DNA of 64,000 nt from Limnohabitans sp. MMS-10A-192 (lineage in GTDB: Bacteria > Pseudomonadota > Gammaproteobacteria > Burkholderiales > Burkholderiaceae_C), in contig NZ_NERX01000005.1 in the NCBI RefSeq assembly GCF_003063335.1, positions 62,001-126,000 on the forward strand. Direction: 5' to 3'. This document shows positions 18,747 through 28,568 of the stretch, one piece after another. The position numbers and the translations under genes are program-made. The notes beneath the pieces are model-generated. The model had not been told where the DNA came from, made no database searches, and saw nothing but the letters and a program-made list of their open reading frames with translations. Each line of letters begins with the position of its first letter. Within the stretch, counting starts at the first letter, position 1.

Positions 18747-18850
18747 GGACCCCGGGTCTTCGCCCGGGGTGACATCAGGCATTCGGCCCCGGGTCTTCGC
18801 CCGGGGTGATATGTCGCATTCGGCCCCTGGGTCTTTGCCGGGGATGACAT
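18747..18850. repeat. Three tandem copies of a CCCGGGTCTTCGCCCGGGG palindromic repeat
   Basis: Near-identical palindromes start at about 18747, 18785 and 18822, each a GC-rich stem (ACCCCGGG/CCCGGGGT type) around TCTTCG, followed by TGAYAT. They fill the gap between the SDR gene and the convergent DMT gene. They resemble REP-type intergenic repeats and may stop transcription from both sides. Confidence 0.75.
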
Positions 18851-18863
18851 GGCACCGCGGGTT

Positions 18864-19766
18864 TCAGCGCTGCCTTGACGACACCCAGATTCCGCCAATG
18901 ATCAGTGCAAACGCCAGTGCGTGGTAAAGGTGCGGTAACTCGCCCAAAAAGGCGGCCGAAAAGATGGCTGCAAACAAGGGCGTGAGGTTGGCAAAGAAAC
19001 CGGCCACAGCAGGACCGGCTTGCTGGATGCCCAGCCCCCAGCAGCGGTAGGCCAGCACCGCAGGGCCCACGGCCACAAAGGCGAGGGCGCTCACCAAAGG
19101 CCAGCCCCAGGTGATGTGGGCATCGGTCAAGCCCCACTCCATGCCAGCAAACAAACCGGACCACCCCAGTCCAAAAACCACTTGCGCCAGCAAGAAGGCG
19201 GCCCAGTTCTGTCGGATGGCTTCGGGCTCGTCTTTGCGGCTGAGCAGCCAGCTGTACCAAGACCAACAGGCGGTGGCCAGCAAGATGAACAAGTCGCCCA
19301 CCACCAGTCGCACGGCCATCAGCTGAGCCCAATCGCCCCGTGACAGCACCACCAGCACACCCAGAATGGACAACACGGCGCCTTGGATTTGCGCACGACG
19401 CACAGGCGCCTGAAAAAACAATGCGCCGATGGCCAGCATCCACACGGGCCCGCTGGCGGCCACCAGGGTCACGTTCAGTGGTGTCGATGTTTGCAAGGCC
19501 AGGTATTGCAAGGCGTTGTAGCAGCCCACGCCCAAGAGGCTGAGCAGCGCAAAGCGCCGCCAATGCGCCCACAAGCCGCTGCCCGAGCGCAAAACCCAAG
19601 CGGCCAAAGGCAGCAAGATCACGAAGGCCACAGCCCAGCGCAAGAAATTCAGCGTGATGGGGGGCACCAAGGTATTCACCATGCGCCCCACGACGGCATT
19701 GCCCGCCCAAAGCAGTGGCGGCACAGTCAACAGCAAGGCCGTGACGGGAGAGAGTTTTTGAGACAT
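18864..19766 (-). CDS. DMT-superfamily (EamA) permease
   Basis: The 300-residue protein has ten predicted membrane helices in two EamA repeats, including PPLLWAGNAVVGRMV near residue 15 and NLTPLFAAIFSAAFLGE near the end of the second repeat. The ATG at 19766 (MSQKL) begins the first helix region; an upstream in-frame start would add a 24-residue polar tail. It is convergent with the SDR gene and divergent from the quinone reductase gene. Substrate unknown. Confidence 0.85.
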   Translation of the reverse strand: MSQKLSPVTALLLTVPPLLWAGNAVVGRMVNTLVPPITLNFLRWAVAFVILLPLAAWVLRSGSGLWAHWRRFALLSLLGVGCYNALQYLALQTSTPLNVTLVAASGPVWMLAIGALFFQAPVRRAQIQGAVLSILGVLVVLSRGDWAQLMAVRLVVGDLFILLATACWSWYSWLLSRKDEPEAIRQNWAAFLLAQVVFGLGWSGLFAGMEWGLTDAHITWGWPLVSALAFVAVGPAVLAYRCWGLGIQQAGPAVAGFFANLTPLFAAIFSAAFLGELPHLYHALAFALIIGGIWVSSRQR

Positions 19767-19888
19767 GCGGCGACTGTATCGGTATTCGGGTTTTCCCGTT
19801 GTCGCCAAGCTGTCCATGTGCGCTTGTCGGGCATGCAATTCGTGGCACAGTCACGCATCGTTTGTTTTTACCCTTTCAGGAGAATGCC

Positions 19889-20872
19889 ATGAGCCTTGCA
19901 GTTCAGATCGACCAGAACGGTGGTCCCGAAGTCATGAAATTGGTCGATGTGACCGTCGGCGAACCCGGCCCCGGTGAGATCCGCATCCGCCACAAGGCCA
20001 TTGGTCTGAACTTCATTGACGTGTACCAGCGCAGTGGCCTGTACACCTTGCCCATGCCGCTCAAGCTGGGCATGGAAGCCTCGGGCGTGGTCGAAGCTGT
20101 TGGTGAGGGCGTGTCACACCTCAAGGTGGGCGACCGCGCAGCGTATGCCAGCCAGCCGCCCGGCAGCTACTGCGAAGTGCGCGTGATGCCCGCCAAGTGC
20201 GTGTGCAAGCTGCCCGATGCGATCTCGTTCGAGACCGGTGCGGCCATGATGCTCAAGGGCCTGACAGCGCAATATTTGCTCAAGCGCACGCTGCCCCAGG
20301 GCGGCCTCAAAGCCGGTGACTTTGTGCTGTTCCATGCCGCAGCCGGTGGCGTGGGCCTGATCGCCAGCCAGTGGGCCAAGGCCCTGGGCTTGCGCCTGAT
20401 TGGCACCGCAGGCAGTGATGCCAAATGCGCGCTGGCCTTGGCCAATGGCGCGGAGTTCTGCATCAACTACTCGACCGATGACTTCCAGGCCAAGGTCAAA
20501 GAGATCACCGGCGGCAAGGGCGTCAAAGTGGTGTACGACTCGGTGGGCAAAGACACCTGGGACAAGTCGCTCGACTGCCTGGCCCCGTTTGGCCTGATGG
20601 CCAGCTTTGGCAACGCATCCGGTGCCGTGGCACCGTTTGCACCGGGCATCCTCGGCCCCAAGGGTTCGATCTATGTGACGCGCCAGACTTTGTTCAGCCA
20701 CATCACCACGCGCGAAAGCACGCAAGAGATGGCCGACGATTTGTTCGAAGCCGTGACCAGCGGCAAGGTCAAGATCCACATCGACCAGACCTTCCCGCTG
20801 GCACAAATCCAGGACGCGCACATCGCTTTGGAAGCGCGCAAAACCACGGGTTGCACCATCATCACGTTGTGA
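19889..20872 (+). CDS. qor: NADPH:quinone oxidoreductase (zeta-crystallin type)
   Basis: The 327-residue MDR-family enzyme has an N-terminal GroES-like domain and a C-terminal Rossmann domain with AAAGGVGLIASQWAK near residue 150. No zinc-binding cysteine set is visible, as expected for quinone reductases. The end ARKTTGCTIITL matches the QorA terminus. I chose the ATG at 19889, preceded by AGGAGA. A bidirectional terminator separates it from the convergent aminotransferase gene. Confidence 0.9.
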   Translation: MSLAVQIDQNGGPEVMKLVDVTVGEPGPGEIRIRHKAIGLNFIDVYQRSGLYTLPMPLKLGMEASGVVEAVGEGVSHLKVGDRAAYASQPPGSYCEVRVMPAKCVCKLPDAISFETGAAMMLKGLTAQYLLKRTLPQGGLKAGDFVLFHAAAGGVGLIASQWAKALGLRLIGTAGSDAKCALALANGAEFCINYSTDDFQAKVKEITGGKGVKVVYDSVGKDTWDKSLDCLAPFGLMASFGNASGAVAPFAPGILGPKGSIYVTRQTLFSHITTRESTQEMADDLFEAVTSGKVKIHIDQTFPLAQIQDAHIALEARKTTGCTIITL

Positions 20873-20925
20873 GCCTTGGGCGTCGGCGCTTCGGCGCCGA
20901 ATGCCCATTCACACGTCGCTGAATG

Positions 20926-20962
20926 AAAAAAACCGCTGACCCTCAAGGGCAGCGGTTTTTTT
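20926..20962. terminator. Bidirectional terminator between the quinone reductase and aminotransferase genes
   Basis: A7CCGCTG and CAGCGGT7 form a 13-bp stem with an 11-base loop, A-rich on one side and T-rich on the other. It suits both converging genes. Confidence 0.85.
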
Positions 20963-20983
20963 CTGGGCGCTCAGCGCGTCAGA

Positions 20984-22132
20984 TCACGCAGCCAGCTTGG
21001 CCTTGGGCGCGATGGTCTCCAGCGCATCACTCAGGATTTGCAGAGTGCGGGGAACCTCGTGCCATTTGTCCAAGCCGAACAACCCCATGCGGAAGGTGCG
21101 GAAGTCGGCCGGTTCATCGCACTGCAGCGGCACGCCTGCGGCGGTTTGCAAGCCCAGGGCCAGGAACTTTTTGCTGCTTTGGATCTCGGGGTCGGTGGTG
21201 TAACTCACGACCACGCCAGGTGCTTCAAAGCCGGGTGCAGCCACGCTTGGGAAGCCGTGCTCCAACAGCAATGAGCGAACCTGGCGGCCCAGCGCCATTT
21301 GTTCTTCGCGCACTTTGGCAAAACCATAGGCTTCGGTTTCCAGCATGGCTTCTTGCAGGCGCAGCAAAGCATCGGTGGGCAAGGTGGTGTGGTACATGTG
21401 GCCACCGCCTTCGTAGGTTTCCATCACTTGCAGCCATTTTTTCAGGTCCATGGCGAAGGTGGTGCTGGTGGTGCCGTCAATCGCTTGGCGAGCACGCTCG
21501 CTCATCATGACCATGGCGCAGCAAGGCGAGCTGCTCCAGCCTTTTTGCGGCGCGCTGATCAGCAAGTCCACGCCGGTGGCTTGCATGTCGACCCACATGG
21601 CACCCGAGGCAATGCAGTCCAGCACCAGCAAACCGCCCACAGCGTGCACGGCATCGGCCACAGCCTTGAGGTAATCGTCGGGCAAGATCATGCCGGCGGC
21701 GGTTTCCACGTGTGGTGCAAACACCAGCGCGGGCTTTTCAGCGGCAATGGCGGCTTTGACTTCTTCAATCGGCGCAGGCGCCCAGGCCGCTTGCGAGCCA
21801 GCCGCGATGCGGCGGGCCTTGAGCACGCTGTGGCTCTTGGGGATCTGGCCCATGTCAAAGATTTGTGTCCAGCGGAAGCTGAACCAGCCGTTGCGGATCA
21901 CCATGACGTGTTGGTTCGTGGCGAATTGGCGGGCCACCGACTCCATGCCAAAGGTGCCGCTGCCAGGCACCAGCGCCACCGAGTGGGCACCATAAACGTT
22001 CTTGAGCATGCGCGAGATGTCGGTCATCACGCCGCCAAAGCGCTTGGACATGTGGTTCAAGGCGCGGTCGGTGTAGACCACCGAAAATTCGAGCAGACCG
22101 TCAGGGTCGATGTGGGGCAACAAGCCAGGCAT
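20984..22132 (-). CDS. Class V PLP aminotransferase (alanine-glyoxylate/phosphonate type)
   Basis: The 382-residue product resembles alanine-glyoxylate and 2-aminoethylphosphonate aminotransferases, with GSGTFGMESVARQF near residue 57, the PLP aspartate in LLVLDCIASG near 168, and the PLP lysine K197 in ISAPQKGWS. I prefer the ATG at 22132 because CGGAGAC lies just upstream; an in-frame ATG at 22204 would add 24 residues without a ribosome-binding site. The true amino donor and acceptor are unknown. Confidence 0.82.
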   Translation of the reverse strand: MPGLLPHIDPDGLLEFSVVYTDRALNHMSKRFGGVMTDISRMLKNVYGAHSVALVPGSGTFGMESVARQFATNQHVMVIRNGWFSFRWTQIFDMGQIPKSHSVLKARRIAAGSQAAWAPAPIEEVKAAIAAEKPALVFAPHVETAAGMILPDDYLKAVADAVHAVGGLLVLDCIASGAMWVDMQATGVDLLISAPQKGWSSSPCCAMVMMSERARQAIDGTTSTTFAMDLKKWLQVMETYEGGGHMYHTTLPTDALLRLQEAMLETEAYGFAKVREEQMALGRQVRSLLLEHGFPSVAAPGFEAPGVVVSYTTDPEIQSSKKFLALGLQTAAGVPLQCDEPADFRTFRMGLFGLDKWHEVPRTLQILSDALETIAPKAKLAA

Positions 22133-22231
22133 GGGTGTCTCCGTTTTTTCAATCAGGGGGAAGAGCTTACCTGAGTTCAGGGGATCAGGTGGGCTCATGG
22201 TCATCAGGCACAGCCCATGACCATTTGACGG

Positions 22232-22741
22232 TCAACGCCCGCGCCGCACCCGCAAAATTTCGTCGAGGATCAACAAGCCTGCACCCAGTGTGATGGCGCT
22301 GTCGGCCACGTTGAAGGCGGGGAAGTGCCAGCTGCCCCAGAAGAAGTCGAGGAAGTCGACCACGTAGCCGTGCAGCAGGCGGTCGATCACGTTGCCCACA
22401 GCGCCGCCCAGGATGAGCGAGATGGCCAGGCAAAACAGCGTTTGGCCGGCATGCGAGCGCAGCATCCACAGCATGAACAGGGCCGCGACCACGCCAATGC
22501 CGGTGAAAAACCAGCGTTGCCAGCCGCCCGCAGCGGCCAGGAAGGAAAACGCCGCGCCGTGGTTGTGCACCCGCACCAGGTTGAAAAACGAGGTCACCGG
22601 CGTGCTGTCGCCAAGCTGGAAAGCGCCCAGCACCAAGACCTTGGTGAACTGGTCGATCAGCAGCACCAAAAGCGCCATGCCCAGCCAGACCCACAGGTTT
22701 GGACGGGCGCCGCCTTTGGCAAATTTTTTCGAGCTGGCCAT
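22232..22741 (-). CDS. lspA: Lipoprotein signal peptidase (signal peptidase II)
   Basis: LspA cleaves prolipoprotein signal peptides at the lipobox cysteine in the inner membrane. The 169 residues give four membrane helices and the catalytic aspartates D120 in GNVIDR and D147 in NVADSAI. It follows ileS by 17 bases on the same strand, a conserved ileS-lspA order. The exported lipoproteins predicted in this window, such as the DUF302 protein at 58082, would be its substrates. Confidence 0.97.
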   Translation of the reverse strand: MASSKKFAKGGARPNLWVWLGMALLVLLIDQFTKVLVLGAFQLGDSTPVTSFFNLVRVHNHGAAFSFLAAAGGWQRWFFTGIGVVAALFMLWMLRSHAGQTLFCLAISLILGGAVGNVIDRLLHGYVVDFLDFFWGSWHFPAFNVADSAITLGAGLLILDEILRVRRGR

Positions 22742-22758
22742 GCGTGCTTCCTTGAGGG

Positions 22759-25638
22759 TCAGGCGACCTGGCGGGTTTCACCCTCGCCATGCAGGTTGCT
22801 GACGCAGCGACCGCAAATGGTGGGGTGTGCGGCGTCATGGCCCACATCGTCTGCGTAGTGCCAGCAGCGCTCGCACTTGACGGCCTGGCTGGCCGCCACT
22901 TGCACGGCCAAAACATCGCCTGCTTGCAGCGTCACTTTGGAGGTGATGAACACAAACTTGATGTCTGCGCCCAGGCTGGACAGCAGGGCGTGGTCATCTG
23001 CAGGTGCCGTCAGGGTGATTTCGGCTTGCAGGGATGCGCCCACTTGGCCTGCTGCGCGGACCACTTCGATGTCCTTGTTGACCAAGTCGCGGATCTCGCG
23101 GATGCGACCCCACTTGGCCAGCAGTGCAGCGTCGGTGGCACCAAAGTCGCTGAATTGCTCCAAGAAGATGGATTCGGAGCTGCCGAAGCTGCTCCAGGCC
23201 TCTTCAGCGGTGAAGGACAAGAACGGTGCCATCCAGCGCAGCATGCCGTGGGTGATGCGGTACAGCGCAGTCTGTGCGCTGCGGCGGGCCAGCGATTTGG
23301 GCGCGGTGGTGTACAGGCGGTCTTTGAGCACGTCCAGATAGAACGCACCCAGGTCTTCCGAGCAGTACACCTGCAGCTTGCTGACCACCGGGTGGAATTC
23401 GTACGCGTCAAAGTGGGCGCGGATGTCCGCTTGCAGCTGGGCCGCACGGGCCAGGGCAAAGCGGTCGATCTCCAGCAGCTGGTCGTCGGGCACGGTGTCG
23501 GTGGCCGGGTCAAAGTCGCTCACGTTGGCCAGCAAGAAGCGCAGCGTGTTGCGGATGCGGCGGTAGGCATCCACCACGCGGGCGAGGATCTTGTCGTCGA
23601 TGTTGAGGTCGCCCGAGTAGTCGGTCGAGGCCACCCACAGGCGCACGATTTCAGCGCCCATTTTGGAGGTGATGGTTTGCGGCTCGACGGTGTTGCCCAA
23701 CGATTTGCTCATCTTGCGGCCCTGGCCGTCGGTGGCAAAGCCGTGGGTCAGCAGACCCCGGTAAGGGGCACGGTCGTAGAGGGCGCAGCCCAGCAGCAGC
23801 GAGCTGTGGAACCAGCCGCGGTGCTGGTCGTGGCCTTCGAGGTACAGGTCGGCCTCTGAACCCTCGGCGTGGAAGGGCGGTACACCGTATGCGTCTTTGT
23901 GGCTGCCGCGCAGCACGTGCTGGAAGGTGGAGCCGGAGTCGAACCAGACTTCCAGAATGTCGGTGCTCTTGGTGTAGCTGGGCGCGTCGGTCGCACCCAA
24001 GATGTCTTCCACCGTGACGCGGCTCCAGGCCTCGATGCCGCCTTTTTCAACGATGTCAGCGGCTTGGTCCAGGATCTCCATGGTGCGCGGGTGCAGCTCG
24101 CCGCTGTCCTTGTGCAGGAAGAAGGGCACCGGCACGCCCCAAGAGCGCTGGCGCGAGATGCACCAGTCGGGGCGGTTGGCGATCATGTCGCGCAGACGCG
24201 ATTTGCCGTTCTCGGGGTAGAACTGGGTTTGGTCGATGGCGTCCAGCGCCAGCTGGCGCAGGGTCTTGGGGGCCTTGTCCTTGGTGAAGACGCCCTCGCC
24301 CTCGTCCATGCGCACAAACCACTGAGCGGCCGCGCGGTAGATCACGGGGGTCTTGTGACGCCAGCAGTGCGGGTAGCTGTGGGTGATTTCCACGGTGGAC
24401 ATCAGGCGGTCGCTTTGTCCCAGCACCTCGATCACGCGGGCGCAGGCTTTCCAGATGTGCTGGCCACCAAAGAAGGGCAGCTCGGGCGCATACACGCCAT
24501 TGCCTTGCACGGGGTTCAGGATGTCGTCGTATTTCAGGCCATGGGCCACGCAGGAGTTGAAGTCGTCCACGCCGTAAGCGGGGGCCGAGTGCACGATGCC
24601 CGTGCCGTCGGTGGCGGTCACGTAGTCGGCGAGGTACAGGGGCGATGTGCGGCGGTAGCAGTACTCACCGCCTTCGCCTTCGGCCACCGCGTCGTACAGC
24701 GGGTGACGGAATACCAAGCCGCGCAGTTTCTCACCCACAGCGGTGGCGATCACAGAACCTTCAAGTTTGTAGCGCTCCAGGCATTTCTCGACCAGGCTGG
24801 CGGCCAGCAGCAGCACGCCGCGCGGCGTGTCCACCAAGGCGTATTCCAGTTCGGGGTGGGCGTTCAGGGCCTGGTTGGCAGGAATGGTCCAGGCGGTGGT
24901 GGTCCAGATGACGGCGAAGGCTTTTTTGCTGCCTTCGCCGGGCAGCTTGGGCAGGCCGAAGGCGGCAGCCAATGCGGCGTTGTCGTTGGCTTCAAAGGCC
25001 ACGTCCAGCGTGTCGCTCTTTTTGTCGGCGTATTCGATCTCAAATTCGGCCAGCGACGAGCCGCAGTCGAAGCACCAGTACACGGGTTTGAGGCCACGGT
25101 AGACAAAGCCGCGCTCGATCACGCGCTTGAAGGCGCGGATTTCACCGGCCTCGTTGGCGAAGTCCATGGTGCGGTAAGGGCGCTCCCAGTCGCCCAGCAC
25201 GCCCAGGCGCTTGAAGTCTTCGCGCTGTTGGTTGATCTGCTCGGTGGCAAAGGCGCGGCTTTTGGCCTGCATGTCGTCGCGGCTCAGGTTGCGGCCGTGC
25301 AGTTTTTCAATCGCGTTTTCGATCGGCAGGCCGTGGCAGTCCCAGCCGGGGATGTATTGCGCGTCAAAGCCAGCCAGCTGCTTGGATTTGACGATCATGT
25401 CTTTGAGCACTTTGTTCAGCGCGTGGCCGATGTGCAGCTTGCCGTTGGCGTAGGGCGGGCCGTCGTGCAGCACGAACAGTGGGGCACCCTGGCGGGCGGC
25501 ACGCAGCTTTTTGTACAGGCCACCTTCGTTCCAGTCTTTGACCCAGCCCGGCTCGCGCTTGGGCAGGTCGCCGCGCATCGGGAACGGGGTGTCCATCATG
25601 TTGATGCGGGTGTCGGGGTTCTGGTCTTTGTCGGTCAT
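22759..25638 (-). CDS. ileS: Isoleucyl-tRNA synthetase
   Basis: This class I synthetase charges tRNA-Ile. The 959 residues contain the HIGH motif at 69-72, KMSKS at 642-646, and the C-terminal zinc finger [12 protein letters not shown] followed by CGRC near 945. Length and motif layout are those of the bacterial type. It lies between ribF and lspA, the usual ribF-ileS-lspA group, but here a 132-base repeat-bearing gap separates ribF from ileS. Confidence 0.99.
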   Translation of the reverse strand: MTDKDQNPDTRINMMDTPFPMRGDLPKREPGWVKDWNEGGLYKKLRAARQGAPLFVLHDGPPYANGKLHIGHALNKVLKDMIVKSKQLAGFDAQYIPGWDCHGLPIENAIEKLHGRNLSRDDMQAKSRAFATEQINQQREDFKRLGVLGDWERPYRTMDFANEAGEIRAFKRVIERGFVYRGLKPVYWCFDCGSSLAEFEIEYADKKSDTLDVAFEANDNAALAAAFGLPKLPGEGSKKAFAVIWTTTAWTIPANQALNAHPELEYALVDTPRGVLLLAASLVEKCLERYKLEGSVIATAVGEKLRGLVFRHPLYDAVAEGEGGEYCYRRTSPLYLADYVTATDGTGIVHSAPAYGVDDFNSCVAHGLKYDDILNPVQGNGVYAPELPFFGGQHIWKACARVIEVLGQSDRLMSTVEITHSYPHCWRHKTPVIYRAAAQWFVRMDEGEGVFTKDKAPKTLRQLALDAIDQTQFYPENGKSRLRDMIANRPDWCISRQRSWGVPVPFFLHKDSGELHPRTMEILDQAADIVEKGGIEAWSRVTVEDILGATDAPSYTKSTDILEVWFDSGSTFQHVLRGSHKDAYGVPPFHAEGSEADLYLEGHDQHRGWFHSSLLLGCALYDRAPYRGLLTHGFATDGQGRKMSKSLGNTVEPQTITSKMGAEIVRLWVASTDYSGDLNIDDKILARVVDAYRRIRNTLRFLLANVSDFDPATDTVPDDQLLEIDRFALARAAQLQADIRAHFDAYEFHPVVSKLQVYCSEDLGAFYLDVLKDRLYTTAPKSLARRSAQTALYRITHGMLRWMAPFLSFTAEEAWSSFGSSESIFLEQFSDFGATDAALLAKWGRIREIRDLVNKDIEVVRAAGQVGASLQAEITLTAPADDHALLSSLGADIKFVFITSKVTLQAGDVLAVQVAASQAVKCERCWHYADDVGHDAAHPTICGRCVSNLHGEGETRQVA

Positions 25639-25653
25639 GGTGCTTCAAGTCGA

Positions 25654-25750
25654 GAGGGCTTCGACAAGCTCAGCCCGAGCGGCGGACCGTTCGGAGAGTA
25701 AGAGGAGAGGGCTGGGCCGTGGTTCCGTTTGCCCTGAGCCTGTCGAAGGC
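25654..25750. repeat. Inverted pair of CTTCGACA(A/G)GCTCAG-type intergenic repeats
   Basis: One copy (25654-25683) reads GCTTCGACAAGCTCAGCCCG and onward. A second copy (25725-25750) has the opposite orientation, so the two can fold into a long imperfect hairpin. This 24-26 bp element is a widespread intergenic repeat in proteobacteria. Here it lies inside the ribF-ileS spacer. Confidence 0.75.
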
Positions 25751-25770
25751 AGCAAACGAGGGCCGGAGCG

Positions 25771-26808
25771 TCAAATTCGGTCGCGGGTGGTCTGGCGGTG
25801 GGTCTCGCTGTGGCGCAAGGCAAACCAGGCGTGCGCGTCGTCACAGTCTTGGGCGATGCCTTTTGTCAGGGCGTCCAGACCGTCGTATTTGAGCTCGTCG
25901 TGTAGTTTGTGCAGCAGATCCACGCGGATGATTTTACCGTAGCCCCCCTCGGCCCCCAGATGCTTGGGCCAGTCGAAGGCGTGGGTCTCCAGCAGCACCC
26001 GCCCGCCGTTGACGTCGTTCGGGTCTATGGAGGGGCGTATGCCCAGGTTGGCCACCCCGCGCAAGGGCTGCTCGGCCAGGCCGTGCACCTGCACCACAAA
26101 GATGCCGCTGGCCGCGGGCTTCCAGTGCGCAAAGCGCAGATTCAGGGTGCGAAAGCCATCGCCCGCGCCTTCGGTTGTGGCGGCCAGTTCGCGCCCGAGC
26201 TTGCGCCCGTGCACCACATGGCCGCTGATGCTGTAGGGGCGACCCAGCAGGGCTTGCACCGCGGGCAGGTCGCCTTTGGCCAAGGCTTCGCGCACCGCCG
26301 AGCTGGACACGCGCAGGCCGCGCACCTCATAGCTGTTCATGCGGGCCACGTCAAAGCCCAAGCGCTGGCCTGCAGCGTCGAGCATGGCGTAGTCGCCCGC
26401 CCGTTTGGCGCCAAAGCGGAAATCGTCACCCACCAGCACATAGCGCACACCCAGGCCGCGCACCAGCACCTGCTGGATGAAGTCTTCGGGGGACTGGCTG
26501 GCGAGGCGAGCGTCAAAGGGCAGCACCACGACCTGGTCCACGCCACATCGCTCCAGCTCCTGCAGCTTGTCGCGCAAGGTGGCGATGCGGGCCGGGGCCA
26601 GTTCGGGCTTGTTGAGTGCCTTGGCGAAGTAGTCGCGGGGGTGTGGCTCGAAGGTCATCACGCAGCTGGGCACGCCCCGGTGGGCCGCTTCGCTGCGCAA
26701 GAGCGCCAGCATGGCCTGGTGGCCCCGGTGCACGCCATCGAAATTGCCAATGGTCAGGGCGCAGGCGGGGGCCAGCTCTGGGTGATGAAAACCGCGAAAA
26801 ACCTTCAT
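25771..26808 (-). CDS. ribF: Bifunctional riboflavin kinase/FAD synthetase
   Basis: RibF turns riboflavin into FMN and then FAD. The 345-residue protein has an N-terminal adenylyltransferase domain with IGNFDGVHRGHQ near residue 19 and VSSSAVREAL near 170, and a C-terminal kinase domain with GVANLGIRPSID near 262. The ATG at 26808 gives the canonical start MKVFRGFHHPEL. It is transcribed away from the HNH nuclease gene. Confidence 0.97.
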   Translation of the reverse strand: MKVFRGFHHPELAPACALTIGNFDGVHRGHQAMLALLRSEAAHRGVPSCVMTFEPHPRDYFAKALNKPELAPARIATLRDKLQELERCGVDQVVVLPFDARLASQSPEDFIQQVLVRGLGVRYVLVGDDFRFGAKRAGDYAMLDAAGQRLGFDVARMNSYEVRGLRVSSSAVREALAKGDLPAVQALLGRPYSISGHVVHGRKLGRELAATTEGAGDGFRTLNLRFAHWKPAASGIFVVQVHGLAEQPLRGVANLGIRPSIDPNDVNGGRVLLETHAFDWPKHLGAEGGYGKIIRVDLLHKLHDELKYDGLDALTKGIAQDCDDAHAWFALRHSETHRQTTRDRI

Positions 26809-26990
26809 GGCGCTTGGGGGTCCTGGAGTCCACGACTTGAGGCTTTTGCCCTTTGTCATGGTTTTGAGAAATTCAAAGGGTATATTGTGACTGAGCCCGA
26901 TCCGCTCAAGCCCGCCACCGTGCCGGGCTTGTCTGGACCGAGACAGTCCCCATCCTTTTCAGTGCTTGCATCTGTTGTCAGGAGTTGTGT

Positions 26991-27548
26991 GTGAAGGTCT
27001 TGAAACTCTCTGCCCAAGGGCTGCCCCAGTCGTGGATTACGCTGGAGCAAGCGGTCACCCACTACGCCGCCGACGAGGTGCGCTGGGAAGCGGGCCGGCA
27101 AGTGGCGGTGTATCGCGGTGGCCACAATGCCATCACGGGCGAGCAATCCATCATCACCGTGAACAGCATCATCGGCACCCAGGGCGTGCCGCGCATCAAC
27201 CCGTTTGACATGCGCCCGGGCCTGACCAACCCCAAACTCTTTGTGCGTGACCGCAATGTCTGCGCTTATTGCGGTGGGCATTTCCATGAGGCAGAACTGA
27301 CCCGCGAGCACATCGTGCCCTTGGCGCAAAAAGGCCCGGACCACTGGATGAACGTGGTCACCGCCTGCCGCTCGTGCAACCACCGCAAAAGCAGCCGCAC
27401 GCCCGAGCAGGCCAATATGCCTTTGCTCTATGCGCCCTATGTCCCCAGCCTGTGGGAGGACTTCATCTTGCGCAACCGCCGCATCTTGAGTGACCAGATG
27501 GCGTTCTTGATGGCGCATGTGCCCAAAACCTCGCGCTTGCTGGTTTGA
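26991..27548 (+). CDS. HNH endonuclease
   Basis: The 185-residue protein carries an HNH nuclease domain at about residues 88-133, with zinc cysteines C91/C94 and C126/C129, the REHIVP histidine H107, a central asparagine in MNVVTACRSCNHRK, and H131. The GTG at 26991 is chosen because GGAG sits six bases upstream; a TTG at 26985 is too close to it. This family is frequent in Burkholderiales and uncharacterised. A putative exported DNA ligase follows after 102 bases. Confidence 0.88.
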   Translation: MKVLKLSAQGLPQSWITLEQAVTHYAADEVRWEAGRQVAVYRGGHNAITGEQSIITVNSIIGTQGVPRINPFDMRPGLTNPKLFVRDRNVCAYCGGHFHEAELTREHIVPLAQKGPDHWMNVVTACRSCNHRKSSRTPEQANMPLLYAPYVPSLWEDFILRNRRILSDQMAFLMAHVPKTSRLLV

Positions 27549-27650
27549 GCTGCTGGCGCTTGCAGACGCGGCCAAAGCGCCGCATCATCACTTCCTGAAA
27601 AAAACAAAGCGCGGACTGAACTGACCAGCGCGATCAGGGGGGACTTCATC

Positions 27651-28523
27651 ATGCACAGCCATGAAAAAATGGGCACGCCGCTCGTCTCGCGGCGGAACGT
27701 CATCTGCAGTTTGCTGGGCGGCGCGTGGTGGGCGCCGCCTGCACTGGCCGCTGGTGAGTCGGTTCAACTCGCGCAGGCCTGGCCTTCCGGTCGTTCACCG
27801 CAAGGATTTCTGGTCAGCGAAAAGTTCGATGGCGTTCGCGCCGTGTGGGACGGTAAGCATTTGCGTTTTCGCAGCGGCCGCATGATCGCAGCACCCGCGT
27901 GGTTTTTAGCCGCCTTGCCACCTTTGCCGCTGGATGGCGAGCTGTGGATGGGCCGTGGGCAATTTGACCGTGTCTCGGGTGCTGTGCGCAAAACCGTGCC
28001 CGACGATGCCGAATGGCGCAGCCTGAAATACCTGGTGTTTGACGCCATGGGGCTGACCGAGACTTTTGCCCAGCGTGTGGGTGTGCTCACGCAAGCCGTG
28101 TCGGCCGCCAAGCTGTCGTGGTTGCAAGCGGTGCCACACAGCAGCTTGGAGGATGCGGCGGCACTGCAGGCGCGCTTGCACGACGTGGTGAGCCAAGGCG
28201 GTGAAGGCCTGGTCTTGCACCGTGCCGATGCGGTGTGGCAATCGGGCCGAACAGATGCCTTGTTCAAGCTCAAGCCAGAGCCCGATGAAGAAGGGCGGGT
28301 ACTGGGCTACCAAGCGGGTAAAGGACGTTTTGAAGGCTTGACGGGTGCGCTGTTGCTGGAGACGCCGCAAGGCCAGCGTTTTGCATTGGGTTCGGGTCTG
28401 AGCGACGCCCTGCGGCGCGATCCGCCGCCCGTGGGGGCTTGGGTGACCTACCGTTACCGTGACCGCACGCCCTCAGGCCTGCCGAGATTTGCTTCTTTTT
28501 TGCGGGTGCGGCAGCCAGAATGA
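27651..28523 (+). CDS. Exported ATP-dependent DNA ligase (Lig E type)
   Basis: The 290 residues contain a minimal ATP-dependent ligase with adenylated lysine K58 in SEKFDGVR, ELWMGRGQF (motif III region) near 95, SQGGEGLVLHR (motif IV) near 182, FKLKP (motif V) near 204 and a short OB domain. An N-terminal signal with SRRNVICSLLGG and the end PPALAAG (to about residue 34) indicates export, possibly by Tat. Lig E enzymes are periplasmic nick-sealing ligases found in competent bacteria. AGGGGGG precedes the ATG. Confidence 0.87.
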   Translation: MHSHEKMGTPLVSRRNVICSLLGGAWWAPPALAAGESVQLAQAWPSGRSPQGFLVSEKFDGVRAVWDGKHLRFRSGRMIAAPAWFLAALPPLPLDGELWMGRGQFDRVSGAVRKTVPDDAEWRSLKYLVFDAMGLTETFAQRVGVLTQAVSAAKLSWLQAVPHSSLEDAAALQARLHDVVSQGGEGLVLHRADAVWQSGRTDALFKLKPEPDEEGRVLGYQAGKGRFEGLTGALLLETPQGQRFALGSGLSDALRRDPPPVGAWVTYRYRDRTPSGLPRFASFLRVRQPE

Positions 28524-28550
28524 ACAAGGGCGCCTTGCGGCGCCCTTGTT
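28523..28550. terminator. Hairpin terminator overlapping the ligase stop codon
   Basis: AACAAGGGCGCC and GGCGCCCTTGTT make a perfect 12-bp stem with loop TTGC. It sits between the convergent ligase and acyl-CoA dehydrogenase genes; its first base is the last base of the stop codon. T-tract is short. Confidence 0.7.
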
Positions 28551-28568
28551 GATGGGGTCAGCAGACCT

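Noticed and set aside
18747..18850. CRISPR array
   Set aside because: The repeats are palindromic, only three in number, with very short spacers that are themselves similar, and no cas gene lies nearby.
18745..18927. Short frame through the palindromic repeats
   Set aside because: The reading is made by the repeat itself and has no ribosome-binding site or homology.
23869..25701. 610-codon plus-strand open frame opposite ileS
   Set aside because: The ileS reading has HIGH, KMSKS and zinc motifs; the opposite frame has none and no ribosome-binding site.
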